This document shows positions 29,648 to 41,650 of a DNA stretch of 64,000 nucleotides, piece by piece. Source of the DNA: Nocardia paucivorans NBRC 100373 (lineage in GTDB: Bacteria; Actinomycetota; Actinomycetes; Mycobacteriales; Mycobacteriaceae). Within the stretch, counting starts at the first letter, position 1. Each line of letters begins with the position of its first letter. The stretch covers positions 470,612-534,611 of the forward strand of contig NZ_BAGE01000041.1 of assembly GCF_000308675.1 (NCBI RefSeq), read 5' to 3'. The position numbers and the translations under genes are program-made. The notes beneath the pieces are model-generated. The model ran no database searches, was not told the DNA's origin, and saw only the letters and a program-made list of their open reading frames with translations.

Positions 29648-29685
29648 CGAAACCGCCGCGGGGCAGCAGCCCTTCGGCGGTTTCG
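29648..29685. terminator. hairpin terminator after the MTB12-like gene
   Basis: Perfect 11-bp inverted repeat CGAAACCGCCG (29648-29658) and CGGCGGTTTCG (29675-29685) with a 16-base loop, followed by TCGTCGTTT. It sits 27 bp past the lipoprotein stop and before the convergent RNase J stop at 29753. Confidence 0.8.
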
Positions 29686-29752
29686 TCGTTTCACAGGGCC
29701 GTCACGAGACCACGGCGAGAGCTCGGGGCCGGTCCACCGACCCCGAGACGAT

Positions 29753-32700
<2,948 letters not shown>

Positions 32701-32786
32701 TCATCCGGGTTCTGCGCGCCGAGACCGGTGATCCTCGTCCCGAAACCCGCCGAAGGGTCGTGATGACTGCGCATAATCACAGTTTT

Positions 32787-32849
32787 GACATCACTACGAC
32801 ATCAAATCGATCCTTGTGTGACGTCATTTGTGACATCACAATGAAGTCA
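32787..32849. promoter_or_regulatory. five helically phased GACATCA-type repeats (probable RHH operator)
   Basis: Direct repeats with core GAC(A/G)TCA: 32787 GACATCA, 32798 GACATCA, 32820 GACGTCA, 32832 GACATCA and 32843 GAAGTCA. The spacings are 11, 22, 12 and 11 bp, so all lie on one face of the helix. The array runs into the ATG of the ribbon-helix-helix gene at 32849. Short phased repeats are the classical target of ribbon-helix-helix dimers, so autoregulation is the best reading. Confidence 0.65.
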
Positions 32850-33337
32850 TGGATTTGACCCCTTACACCGCCCGCCTCCGCGAAGACCTGATCGCGGCGG
32901 CCGCACTGGGCGACGAGAAAACCCAGGCGACCGCGGCCGCGCTGGCCACGGCGGTGGAGAGCTCCGCCCGGCTGGTCCTGCTGTCAGCGCTCTCGGACCT
33001 GGCCGATACGGTTTCCGAACAGCTCGGCGACCGAACGGTACGGATCTCGCTCACCGGCTCCGAGGCGACCGTCGATGTGCACAAGAACCCACCCGCGGCG
33101 GAGGAGCCGATCGGCTTCGAGGAGATGACCGGGGATATCAGCCGGGTGACACTACGACTGGTCGAACAACTGAAATCCCGCGCCGAAGAGGCCGCCGCCC
33201 AAAGCGGCCAATCCTTGAACTCCTGGCTCTCCGGGGTGGTCTCGGGTGCCCTGCGCGACCAGATGCGCGGCTACGGCGCCCCCAAGAGCCGTCCGGCCTC
33301 TCCCCGGGACAACTCCCGCGGCGACGAAGAGGAGTAG
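32849..33337 (+). CDS. HicB-like ribbon-helix-helix protein, orphan antitoxin-type regulator
   Basis: A 162-residue protein in three parts. A helical N-terminal domain (MDLTPYTARLREDLIAAAAL to about residue 65) is followed by a short beta-rich segment and acidic linker. A C-terminal ribbon-helix-helix (VTLRLVEQLKSRAEEAAAQ, then SLNSWLSGVVSGAL) is typical of HicB-family antitoxins. The tail is charged. No toxin-sized HicA partner is adjacent: the next gene is convergent and encodes a membrane protein, 18 bp away. Proteins of this layout are common in actinobacteria, usually annotated as HicB family. Phased repeats at its promoter suggest self-repression. A role as a stand-alone regulator is an inference. 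Confidence 0.75.
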   Translation: MDLTPYTARLREDLIAAAALGDEKTQATAAALATAVESSARLVLLSALSDLADTVSEQLGDRTVRISLTGSEATVDVHKNPPAAEEPIGFEEMTGDISRVTLRLVEQLKSRAEEAAAQSGQSLNSWLSGVVSGALRDQMRGYGAPKSRPASPRDNSRGDEEE

Positions 33338-33355
33338 CCCGCACCGGGGCGGCGC

Positions 33356-34399
33356 TCAGGTGGTGACAACCACGGTCCCTCCGGCATCGATCTCGGTGCG
33401 TCGGCTCGTGGCGACGGTATCGGCCAATACCGTCGCCACAATGCGCCGACCCACCGGCAGCACCCGAACGGTCACCGAACCCGACTCGGCCGCGTCCAGC
33501 TCCCGAACGGCCACCTCTATCACCTGTCGGCGCACCTGATCCGACACGGCCGCGAAACCCCCGTCGTCGAGCAGTACCACCTCCACACCGCGGGCCCGCG
33601 CCTCTCGGGCGGCAGCGGCGAGCTCGTTGGTGGCCAGTTGCGGTGCGCGCAGCCCGTCCCGCAGCTCGGCCTCCAGCAGGCGACACTGCTCGCGGTCGGC
33701 GGCGGTCAACTCCGCGCCGCGAGCTATCCGTTCGAGCATCGGTCGAGCGACCTTGTCCAGTCGGGCCAGCTGACGCAGGCGCTCCCCGCTCTCGGCCGCC
33801 AGGGCGGCCTCGGCGGCGGCCCGCAGCGCGGCCTCCTCCTGTAACAGGCGCAGCGAACGCTGGGTGGGCCGCAGAATCACCACGCACATCGAGACACCGG
33901 CCACCGTGGCCACCGGGACAATGGATGCGACCAGCGATCGAACCGCCACGGTGGAGAACGTCGCAAGCAACCCGAGCACCGTGGCGGCACCACCCACCCC
34001 GAGCCAGGCGGCGCCCATCCGGTTGCGCAACACCAGCACCGCGAGCACATACGAGGCCGCGAACACCGTCCAGGTCTGCCCGGACTCGCCGGTCACCTCC
34101 TCCGGGGTGGTCAACGCTATCGCCACCGGACCGGCAACGACGATATAACCGGTCGCGGGCCACGGTAGCGGATCGCCCGGTATCAGCAGGACGACAATTC
34201 CGGCCGCCATCAGCAACACCAGGCCGATTGCCGACGGAATCGGCTCGCCGACCGAGAAATTGCGGATCATGTACAGCAGGATGGTCAGCTCCAACACCGC
34301 CAGGAACAACCATCCGGCCCGCCCCCGCAGCCCCAGCAGATCCCGTAACTCGGTGTGATCGGCGGACCGCGACTCGGCGACCTCTCCCCGATCAACCAT
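33356..34399 (-). CDS. membrane histidine-kinase-like protein lacking catalytic motifs
   Basis: A 347-residue protein with about six transmembrane helices in residues 30-180, then a coiled coil (RSLRLLQEEAALRAAAEAAL) and a dimerisation-like helix. Its C-terminal alpha/beta domain (ATNELAAAAREARARGVEVVLLDDGG) resembles a GHKL ATPase in outline. No HisKA_3 phosphoacceptor His and no N, G1 or G2 box can be found. It overlaps the true kinase by 8 bp (ATGGTTGA) and is therefore co-translated with it. I infer a pseudo-kinase or accessory sensor for the operon. Confidence 0.6.
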   Translation of the reverse strand: MVDRGEVAESRSADHTELRDLLGLRGRAGWLFLAVLELTILLYMIRNFSVGEPIPSAIGLVLLMAAGIVVLLIPGDPLPWPATGYIVVAGPVAIALTTPEEVTGESGQTWTVFAASYVLAVLVLRNRMGAAWLGVGGAATVLGLLATFSTVAVRSLVASIVPVATVAGVSMCVVILRPTQRSLRLLQEEAALRAAAEAALAAESGERLRQLARLDKVARPMLERIARGAELTAADREQCRLLEAELRDGLRAPQLATNELAAAAREARARGVEVVLLDDGGFAAVSDQVRRQVIEVAVRELDAAESGSVTVRVLPVGRRIVATVLADTVATSRRTEIDAGGTVVVTT

Positions 34400-35681
34400 C
34401 GCTGCCCCAGACCAAGGTGACCGAAGTGCCCTGCCCCGGTGTGGATTCCACGAAACCGGCGCCGCCGGGCAACTGACGCATCCGGCCGAGAATGCTCACC
34501 GAGATACCGAGCCGGTCGGGCGGCACCCGGTTCTGGTCGAAACCCGCCCCGTCGTCGCGCAGTACCACTCGGATACCGCCCGCGCCGACGGTGACGATCA
34601 CCGCCCGACACACCGGGCGCCCCGGCACATCGGCATGCCGCATGCTGTTACGGGCCGCCTCGGCCAGCGCGGCCGCCAGGGTGCTCGCCGCTCGCACCGG
34701 CATCCGCAGCTCGTCGCTTCCGGCGGACCGATGGGCGACGAAACCGATATCGTCGTTCACCTCGTGCACCGCCGAGCGCAGAAATCCCACAACCGCATCG
34801 GTATCCAGTCGGTCGGGCGCGGATTCGGTATCCCGACAGGCGTTGAGCTGGTCGAGGGTGCGTTGGGCCTGCCGTCGCAGGATCGGCGATTCGGTGCCCG
34901 ATCGGGAGGCGTCCAACAGTGTCGACAGCACACCGTCATGGATCAGGGCCGCGAATCGGGCCCGCTCGCGATCACGTGCCGCCGCCCCGGCCACCGCGGC
35001 CGCGCGGGCACTCGCGGCCTCCGACTCCCGATCCACCCGGACCGCTGCCGCTTTGGCGTAGACCAAACACCACAGAAACAGCGCGCACAGCCCGGCGGCC
35101 CGGGCGAACCCTTCGAGGACGAGCGGTATCGACGACCGATCCAGGAGGAGAACATTCGCGATGGCGGCCAGGACCGAGCCGGCGGCGAGGTAGATCGTGG
35201 CGGGCACGGTTCGCCAGGCCAGACCCGCGGCCGACACACCGATGGCGAGCAGCCGATACACCCATACCGCCGAGGGATCCGCCAACGGCTGCGCATAGGT
35301 CAGCAGGATCAGGCACATGGACGCCAGATAGCCGATCGCCGCGATACCCGAGACCATCCGGATCACCCGGGGACCCGCCAACACCGATACCCCGGCGAGG
35401 ACGGGAAACAGGCCGAATGCCAAGACCATGACGGCGAGGGACCAGGAGACGGTCGACCGACTGCTCTGCGCCAGGATCTCGGGCAGTTCCAATAACGCGG
35501 CGATCGATCCGCCCACCCCGATGGCCAGGCCGAAACGACGTTGAATACGGTCGACGGCGCTTTCGTACTCGGGCGGCCCGGACAATGCGAAAGACCCGAA
35601 CCACCGGCGCCGCGCACCCGAACGATCCACCGGGCCCGGCACGGATCCCGCCGCGACGGCGGGGGCGGGGAACGCGCTCAT
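34392..35681 (-). CDS. NarL-type sensor histidine kinase
   Basis: A 429-residue membrane kinase with six or seven transmembrane helices (residues 50-210) and a coiled linker. The HisKA_3 phosphoacceptor is His248 in LIHDGVLSTL. The ATPase domain has the N box EAARNSMRHA (Asn346 region) and the G1 box RDDGAGFD (375-382). The start at 35681 overlaps the response-regulator stop by ATGA; a longer open frame exists but begins inside that gene. The signal sensed is unknown because no extracytoplasmic domain is present. Confidence 0.88.
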   Translation of the reverse strand: MSAFPAPAVAAGSVPGPVDRSGARRRWFGSFALSGPPEYESAVDRIQRRFGLAIGVGGSIAALLELPEILAQSSRSTVSWSLAVMVLAFGLFPVLAGVSVLAGPRVIRMVSGIAAIGYLASMCLILLTYAQPLADPSAVWVYRLLAIGVSAAGLAWRTVPATIYLAAGSVLAAIANVLLLDRSSIPLVLEGFARAAGLCALFLWCLVYAKAAAVRVDRESEAASARAAAVAGAAARDRERARFAALIHDGVLSTLLDASRSGTESPILRRQAQRTLDQLNACRDTESAPDRLDTDAVVGFLRSAVHEVNDDIGFVAHRSAGSDELRMPVRAASTLAAALAEAARNSMRHADVPGRPVCRAVIVTVGAGGIRVVLRDDGAGFDQNRVPPDRLGISVSILGRMRQLPGGAGFVESTPGQGTSVTLVWGSDG

Positions 35682-36376
35682 TCCGGACGGTGTTCCGGAA
35701 CCGGAAGCCACCCGTCCTCCACCGCCCGTTTGTACAGATCGGTCTTGGTGGGCGCGGGTCGCCCGGCATCGGCGTATTTCTGCCGAATCCGGCCCAGGTA
35801 GTCGTTGACGGTCTGCTCGGACAGGCCCGTCAGCCGGGCCACTCGCGACGCCTTCTCCCCGGAGGCGTACAGGGTGAGGACCTCCTCCTGCCGCGGGCTC
35901 AGTCCGACGCTGGACAGTTGCGGATCACCGTCGATGGCGGCCGCCCAGTCGGTGGTGACCACCTGTTCGCCGAAGGCGGCCCGCCGTACCGCGGCCACCA
36001 CCGTGGGCACGTCCTCGGATTTGCGGACCACCCCGAGCACCCCCGCCCGCGCGGCGGACCGCACCAGGAAGGCGTTCTCCGCCCCGGTGAAGACCAGAAC
36101 CTCGATACCGTTGTCCCGCAGCGTGCGCACATTGTCCTCGGGCGAGGACCCGTCGGACAGCCGCAGATCGAGCACGACCAGGTCGAGTTCCGGTTTGCCG
36201 TCGGCACCGCGGCAGGCGGGATCGGCGAGCAGATCGGCAACGGTCCCCGCAGTCGCCACCAGTTTCAGATCCGAATGCGGCTCCAACATGGTGGCCAATC
36301 CGATCGCCACCGATTCGTGGTCCTCGATCAGGCCGATCCTCCGTGGCCTGTCCACGTTCTCGTCGGAATCCGTCAC
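35678..36376 (-). CDS. LuxR/NarL-family response regulator
   Basis: A 232-residue two-domain regulator. The receiver domain has the acidic pair Glu18-Asp19, phosphoacceptor Asp70 (VVLDLRLSD) and a conserved Lys near residue 119. The C-terminal LuxR helix-turn-helix spans about residues 157-215 (SPRQEEVLTLYASGEKASRV, then LSEQTVNDYLGRIRQKY). It is first in the operon with the kinase and the degenerate kinase-like protein. GTG start at 36376. Target genes are unknown. Confidence 0.88.
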   Translation of the reverse strand: MTDSDENVDRPRRIGLIEDHESVAIGLATMLEPHSDLKLVATAGTVADLLADPACRGADGKPELDLVVLDLRLSDGSSPEDNVRTLRDNGIEVLVFTGAENAFLVRSAARAGVLGVVRKSEDVPTVVAAVRRAAFGEQVVTTDWAAAIDGDPQLSSVGLSPRQEEVLTLYASGEKASRVARLTGLSEQTVNDYLGRIRQKYADAGRPAPTKTDLYKRAVEDGWLPVPEHRPE

Positions 36377-36467
36377 GTCGACACCCTTCCATGCACACCC
36401 GCGTCCGCGTAGCAGTATGCCTGGTTGTCGAGATCACGGTCACCCACCAAAAATCGGGGCCCACCGC

Positions 36468-36920
36468 TCAGATCGTCAATTGCGCCGCGACGGTGGCCCC
36501 CAACTCCCAGCAGTGTTCCAGGTCGGTTTTCGCCGGGGCTCCCGAAACGATCACCGGTGCGGCGGCCTTGACCCAGCCCAGTCCGGTGGTCACCGATTCC
36601 ACACCGCGCTCGGCGCCCTCGGTGCCCTGGTTACCGTGGATGTACAGGCCGTACGGCCGACCGCGGGTGGAATCCAGGCACGGGTAGTAGCAGAGGTCGA
36701 ACGCGTGCTTGAGGGCACCGGACATATAGCCGAGGTTGGCCGGGGTACCGAGCAGATAGCCGTCGGCGGCGAGCATATCGCTCGGAGTGACGGCCAATGC
36801 GGCGCGGCGGATCACCTCGACGCCCTCGATCTCGGGATCGGTGGCGCCGGCGACGACCGCCTCGAACATCTCCTGCATATGCGGAGAGGGCGTGTGATGG
36901 ACGATCAGCAGTCGCGGCAC
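36468..36920 (-). CDS. flavodoxin-like NAD(P)H/FMN oxidoreductase family protein
   Basis: About 150 residues with a flavodoxin-like fold. The N-terminal strand VPRLLIVHHTPSPHMQEM carries the phosphate-binding loop. AADGYLLGTPANLGYMSGALKHAFD follows, where flavin-binding residues usually sit, then RPYGLYIHGNQGT. A bound FMN is likely. I favour the GTG at 36920; an upstream GTG at 36947 would add 9 residues. The mycobacterial dapB neighbourhood has a gene of this kind and length, as recalled. Electron partner unknown. Confidence 0.75.
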   Translation of the reverse strand: MPRLLIVHHTPSPHMQEMFEAVVAGATDPEIEGVEVIRRAALAVTPSDMLAADGYLLGTPANLGYMSGALKHAFDLCYYPCLDSTRGRPYGLYIHGNQGTEGAERGVESVTTGLGWVKAAAPVIVSGAPAKTDLEHCWELGATVAAQLTI

Positions 36921-36994
36921 GTCGACGAGCGTAACCCGCAGAACCACCGCAGTGGCGTCGGCGAATCGCGGCGGCGCCGTATCCGAGCCGCCGG

Positions 36995-37294
36995 TCAGTC
37001 CTCGCCCGGGACGACGGGCTCTTCCGGGGCGGTAACCAGATCGCGCAGACGTTGCCAGAGCGCTTCGTCCCGTTGGGTTTCGGCATCGATCTCGTCGTAG
37101 GTTCGCCGGTCGAGGCCGGACGCCCGGATGATCTCCTCGGATCTGGCGGCGAATTCGTCACCGACTCGACGCAGCCGGTCCGAATCGTGCGCTGCCGCCT
37201 CGAACTGCGAGTCGTATTCCCGGGCCGTGGCGGTGATCTCGCGGGTGGCCCGGACGAACCGCATGAGCTGCGCTTCGGTGAACGAATCGGTCAT
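36995..37294 (-). CDS. small helical protein, possibly DUF4168-like
   Basis: A 99-residue acidic, all-helical protein (MTDSFTEAQLMRFVRATREI ending EEPVVPGED). The pattern of an N-terminal TEAQL/RF-x-RA segment and a later I-x-x-SGL-x-x-x-x-Y-x-EI segment recalls DUF4168, but the match is by eye and weak. No signal peptide. It lies between the flavodoxin-like gene and the dapB pair on the same strand, 74 bp from the former. Function unknown. Confidence 0.6.
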   Translation of the reverse strand: MTDSFTEAQLMRFVRATREITATAREYDSQFEAAAHDSDRLRRVGDEFAARSEEIIRASGLDRRTYDEIDAETQRDEALWQRLRDLVTAPEEPVVPGED

Positions 37295-37382
37295 AGCGCA
37301 TCACTGTAGAGCCTGTGCGACAGGCCACGGTGGATGGTCCGGCCGCGGAACGGATTCGGCAACCGGGTGGGACCGAGGTCCG

Positions 37383-38644
<1,262 letters not shown>

Positions 38645-38753
38645 CTACTCGTCGTCGGACAACCGCCCCGAGCCTACTGCCCGCCCCGCGCCGCACGCCC
38701 CACCGACTCCCACCCGACCGAACACCCCCATCTCGCCGCACTCACCCCGCCGG

Positions 38754-39854
38754 TCAGAAGCACAACACTTGACGGAGGGCATGGCCGGCGGCGAGGTCGT
38801 CCATTGCCTTGTTGATCCCGTCCAATCCGATCCGTGCCGAGATCAGCCGTTCGACCGGGAGGGTGCCGGCGCGCCACATTCGCACGTATTCGGGGATATC
38901 GCGCGACGGGACCGCCGAGCCCAGATAGCTACCGACGATGGAACGTCCCTGGGCCACCAGTCCGAGAGGGGAAATACTCGCCCGCGCATCGGGAGACGGC
39001 AGCCCCACGGTGACGGTGGTACCGCCTGGAGCAGTGGCGGCGACCGCCGTCTCGAAGGCGCGCACCGCGCCCGCCGCCTCGACCACGATCTCCGCCTGAA
39101 CATTCCGTTCGGCGAGTTCGGCGGGGGTGTAGGCGGCGTCGGCGCCGAATTCCCGGGCGAGGGCCGTTTTATCGGCCACTGTGTCCACGGCAATCACCTC
39201 TTGCACACCGAGCGCGACCGCGACCAGTACCGCCGCCATCCCGACCCCACCCAGGCCGACCACCATGACGCGGTCGGTTGCGGTGGGCCGTGCCGAGTTC
39301 AGCAGGGCTCCGCCGCCGGTGAGCACGGCGCAGCCGAGCACGGCGGCGACCTCCGGAGGCACATCGTCGTCCACCGGCACCACCGAGCGGCGGTCCACCA
39401 CCGCATGGGTGGCGAAGGCGGATACCCCGAGATGGTGGTGTACGTCGGCACCGTCGCGGCGCAGCCGCCGCCCGCCACCCAACAGCTCACCGGCGTTGTT
39501 GGCGGCGCTACCGGGGATACACGGCATGCGTCCGTCGGAGGCGCAGCCCGCGCAGTCGCCGCAGCGCGGGAGGAAGGTCATCACCACTCGCTGTCCGACC
39601 GCCAGGTCGACGCCGGGCCCGACCTGTTCCACTCGCCCGGCGGCCTCGTGGCCGAGCAGCATGGGCAGCGGTCGGACGCGGTTGCCATCGACCACCGACA
39701 GGTCGGAATGACACACTCCCGCCGCCTCGATTCGGACGAGCAGTTCCCCGGGACCGGGTTCGGCGAGTTCGAGCTCGCCGACGGCGATGGGTTCCGAATC
39801 CGCGAACGGCGCGGGCGCCGCGATCCGTTCCAACACTGCTCCACGAATTCTCAT
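38754..39854 (-). CDS. zinc-dependent alcohol dehydrogenase
   Basis: A 366-residue medium-chain dehydrogenase. Catalytic-zinc ligands are Cys (GVCHSD) and the GHEAAG His-Glu pair. The structural-zinc lobe has the CGDCAGC motif plus one later Cys (MPCIPG). The coenzyme site is GLGGVG. NAD preference is suggested by the acidic IAVDT at the end of the second strand. The ATG at 39854 is used; an in-frame GTG two codons upstream is possible. It lies 37 bp downstream of the MFS gene, so the pair is probably one operon controlled by the ArsR-like regulator. Substrate unknown. Confidence 0.88.
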   Translation of the reverse strand: MRIRGAVLERIAAPAPFADSEPIAVGELELAEPGPGELLVRIEAAGVCHSDLSVVDGNRVRPLPMLLGHEAAGRVEQVGPGVDLAVGQRVVMTFLPRCGDCAGCASDGRMPCIPGSAANNAGELLGGGRRLRRDGADVHHHLGVSAFATHAVVDRRSVVPVDDDVPPEVAAVLGCAVLTGGGALLNSARPTATDRVMVVGLGGVGMAAVLVAVALGVQEVIAVDTVADKTALAREFGADAAYTPAELAERNVQAEIVVEAAGAVRAFETAVAATAPGGTTVTVGLPSPDARASISPLGLVAQGRSIVGSYLGSAVPSRDIPEYVRMWRAGTLPVERLISARIGLDGINKAMDDLAAGHALRQVLCF

Positions 39855-39891
39855 GTCCACACGGTAACCGTGTTCGTGCCGGGTGACAGGG

Positions 39892-41079
39892 TCACCCGCG
39901 ACGCAGTCCGAGGGCGGCGGCGACAAGGCAGGCAACGGCGACGATACCGACGAACCAGGGGAATACCGTCCCGAGCCCCCAGGTCGTCGCGGCCCAGCCG
40001 GCCAGGACGGTGGGCAGCGCCATCGAGCTGTAGGCGAGCAGGTAGTAGGCCGACATGGTCTCACCGCGCTGCCCCTGCGGGACGACATCCGACAGGTGGC
40101 GTAGCGAACCACCGAAACCGAGACCGAAGGTGGTGCCGAGCAGCACCCCGACGAACAGGACCGCAGGCCAGTGGTGGGTGGCCAGCGCGGGAACGGTCAA
40201 CACCAGGGCGAGCGCCATCCCGATATCGCCGCCGACCGCGGCCCGCCGGGCCGGGATCCCGGTCGCGAACAGCTGCGCCAAGGCCGCCGACAATGCGGTT
40301 GTCGCGACGACCACCCCGCCGAACACCAGGTTGTGGATACCGGTCTGCCGGGCGGCCAGCGAGGGGTAGAGCGAGAGTAGAACCCCGAGCACCGACCAGG
40401 CGGCCATCACACCGATGGCGGAGAACCAGAAATCGGCTCGAATTTCCTGCGGAATCGCCGGTTTGGCAATCCGGATGCGTCCGGCGACGCGGGCCGCGTG
40501 GGGTTCGCGCAGCGCCAGCATTCCGGCCGTGACCAGTACGCAGACGAGGCTGATCACTACGTAGGGGGTGCGCAGCGGATGCGGGGCGTACTGGGCCAAC
40601 AGCGCCGATCCCAGGATGGCCACCGCCATTCCGACATTGAAGGCCACACCACTGAGCTGGCCCGAACGCGCCCCGCCGTCGGGGCGCAGATCGAGCAATG
40701 CCGCCGCTCCCGCGACGACGATGGCTCCCACCGCCATACCGTGTAGTGCCCGCGCGGTCAGCAGCATGGGCACGGTATCGGCCAGGACGAATACACCCAG
40801 TCCGACGATCATCAGTCCGAAGGCGGCCAACAGCACCGGTTTGCGGCCGATGACATCGGAGATGCGGCCGGATACCAGCACCGCGCCGAGCGCGGCCACG
40901 GCGTAGACCGCGAAGACTACCGTGGTGGTCAGTGGCGACAGATGCCATTCCTGTTCGTAGAGGCCGTACAGCGGGGCCGGCACCCCGGAGACTCCGAGCG
41001 CAACGCCGGTCGCTCCCAGTACCAGCGCGTATGCCCATGGCTGGGTTTTGGGTTCCGCAATACGCGTCGTGGCTGTCAT
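39892..41079 (-). CDS. MFS drug-type exporter
   Basis: A 395-residue major-facilitator transporter with about 12 hydrophobic segments. Motif A is present between helices 2 and 3 (GRISDVIGRKPVLL), and the pattern is that of small-molecule/drug efflux proteins. The ATG at 41079 (MTATTRIAEPK) is used; earlier in-frame codons overlap the operator region. Divergent from the ArsR-like regulator across 91 bp that carry two inverted repeats, and followed by the alcohol dehydrogenase. Export of the dehydrogenase substrate or product is inferred. Confidence 0.88.
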   Translation of the reverse strand: MTATTRIAEPKTQPWAYALVLGATGVALGVSGVPAPLYGLYEQEWHLSPLTTTVVFAVYAVAALGAVLVSGRISDVIGRKPVLLAAFGLMIVGLGVFVLADTVPMLLTARALHGMAVGAIVVAGAAALLDLRPDGGARSGQLSGVAFNVGMAVAILGSALLAQYAPHPLRTPYVVISLVCVLVTAGMLALREPHAARVAGRIRIAKPAIPQEIRADFWFSAIGVMAAWSVLGVLLSLYPSLAARQTGIHNLVFGGVVVATTALSAALAQLFATGIPARRAAVGGDIGMALALVLTVPALATHHWPAVLFVGVLLGTTFGLGFGGSLRHLSDVVPQGQRGETMSAYYLLAYSSMALPTVLAGWAATTWGLGTVFPWFVGIVAVACLVAAALGLRRG

Positions 41080-41098
41080 CGAAGCTCCGATCAGGTAG

Positions 41099-41116
41099 GT
41101 TTGATAGCGATCGAAC
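41099..41116. promoter_or_regulatory. operator 1 in the MFS/ArsR promoter
   Basis: GTTTGATAGCGATCGAAC: 7-bp arms around a 4-bp centre with one mismatch. It lies 20 bp before the MFS start and has the same arms and spacing as the perfect copy at 41136. Confidence 0.65.
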
Positions 41117-41135
41117 TGAACCGACCATAACGGAA

Positions 41136-41153
41136 GTTTGATAACCATCAAAC
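41136..41153. promoter_or_regulatory. operator 2 in the MFS/ArsR promoter
   Basis: GTTTGATAACCATCAAAC: a perfect 7-bp inverted repeat around a 4-bp centre, 18 bp before the regulator ATG. Its centre is 37 bp from operator 1. The layout fits a regulator dimer repressing both divergent genes. Confidence 0.75.
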
Positions 41154-41170
41154 CTCAAGTGAGGCTGATC

Positions 41171-41527
41171 ATGGCGAAGGTCACAACACCCCCGGACGTC
41201 GAGCACCCGGTGGCCACCCTCCCGGTCGTACTCGCCGCACTCCAGGATCCGGTGCGCCTGGAAATCGTGCGCCGACTGGGCAATGCGGGCGATGCGGTGC
41301 GTTGCAGCGCCCTCTACGATTCGGTCAACAAATCGACGGCCACCCACCACTTCAAGATCCTGCGCGAGGCGGGCGTGATCGAACGGCTCGTCGTCGAAGG
41401 CCACACCTGCCAGCGACTGCGCATCGACGATGTCGAACGAGCACTACCCGGCGTTCTGACCGCTGTGATCGCCGCGGCCAACCGGGCCCACAACGGCCGA
41501 CCGGACCCCTCCGACCCCGACGAGTGA
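41171..41527 (+). CDS. ArsR-type winged-helix regulator
   Basis: A 118-residue single-domain regulator of the ArsR/SmtB-like group. The DPVRLEIVRRLGNAGD helix is followed by the recognition helix region SVNKSTATHHFKILREAGVIE and the wing. The metal-site cysteine pair of classical ArsR proteins is absent (only scattered Cys), so an organic ligand or redox signal is more likely. The ATG at 41171 follows GAGG. It is divergent from the MFS-dehydrogenase operon and flanked by two matching operators. Confidence 0.85.
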   Translation: MAKVTTPPDVEHPVATLPVVLAALQDPVRLEIVRRLGNAGDAVRCSALYDSVNKSTATHHFKILREAGVIERLVVEGHTCQRLRIDDVERALPGVLTAVIAAANRAHNGRPDPSDPDE

Positions 41528-41534
41528 TATCGCC

Positions 41535-41566
41535 GGATACCCGGATACCCGAATACCCGGATACGC
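41535..41566. repeat. 8-bp tandem repeat between convergent regulators
   Basis: Four units of GGATACCC (third GAATACCC, fourth GGATACGC) with an exact 8-bp period, just after the ArsR-type stop. Non-coding, probably a slippage repeat. Confidence 0.7.
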
Positions 41567-41650
41567 AGCCATCGAGAACGTCACGCCCTACCGCACCGGA
41601 CCACCCACATCCCGTCACCCCGCTTTCGCCGAGGCGATCGAATCACCCGA

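Noticed and set aside
32818..32841. CRP/GlxR-type site around TGTGACATCACA
   Set aside because: The half-sites are only 2 bp apart rather than the 6-bp spacing of CRP sites, and the phased GACATCA boxes explain the sequence better.
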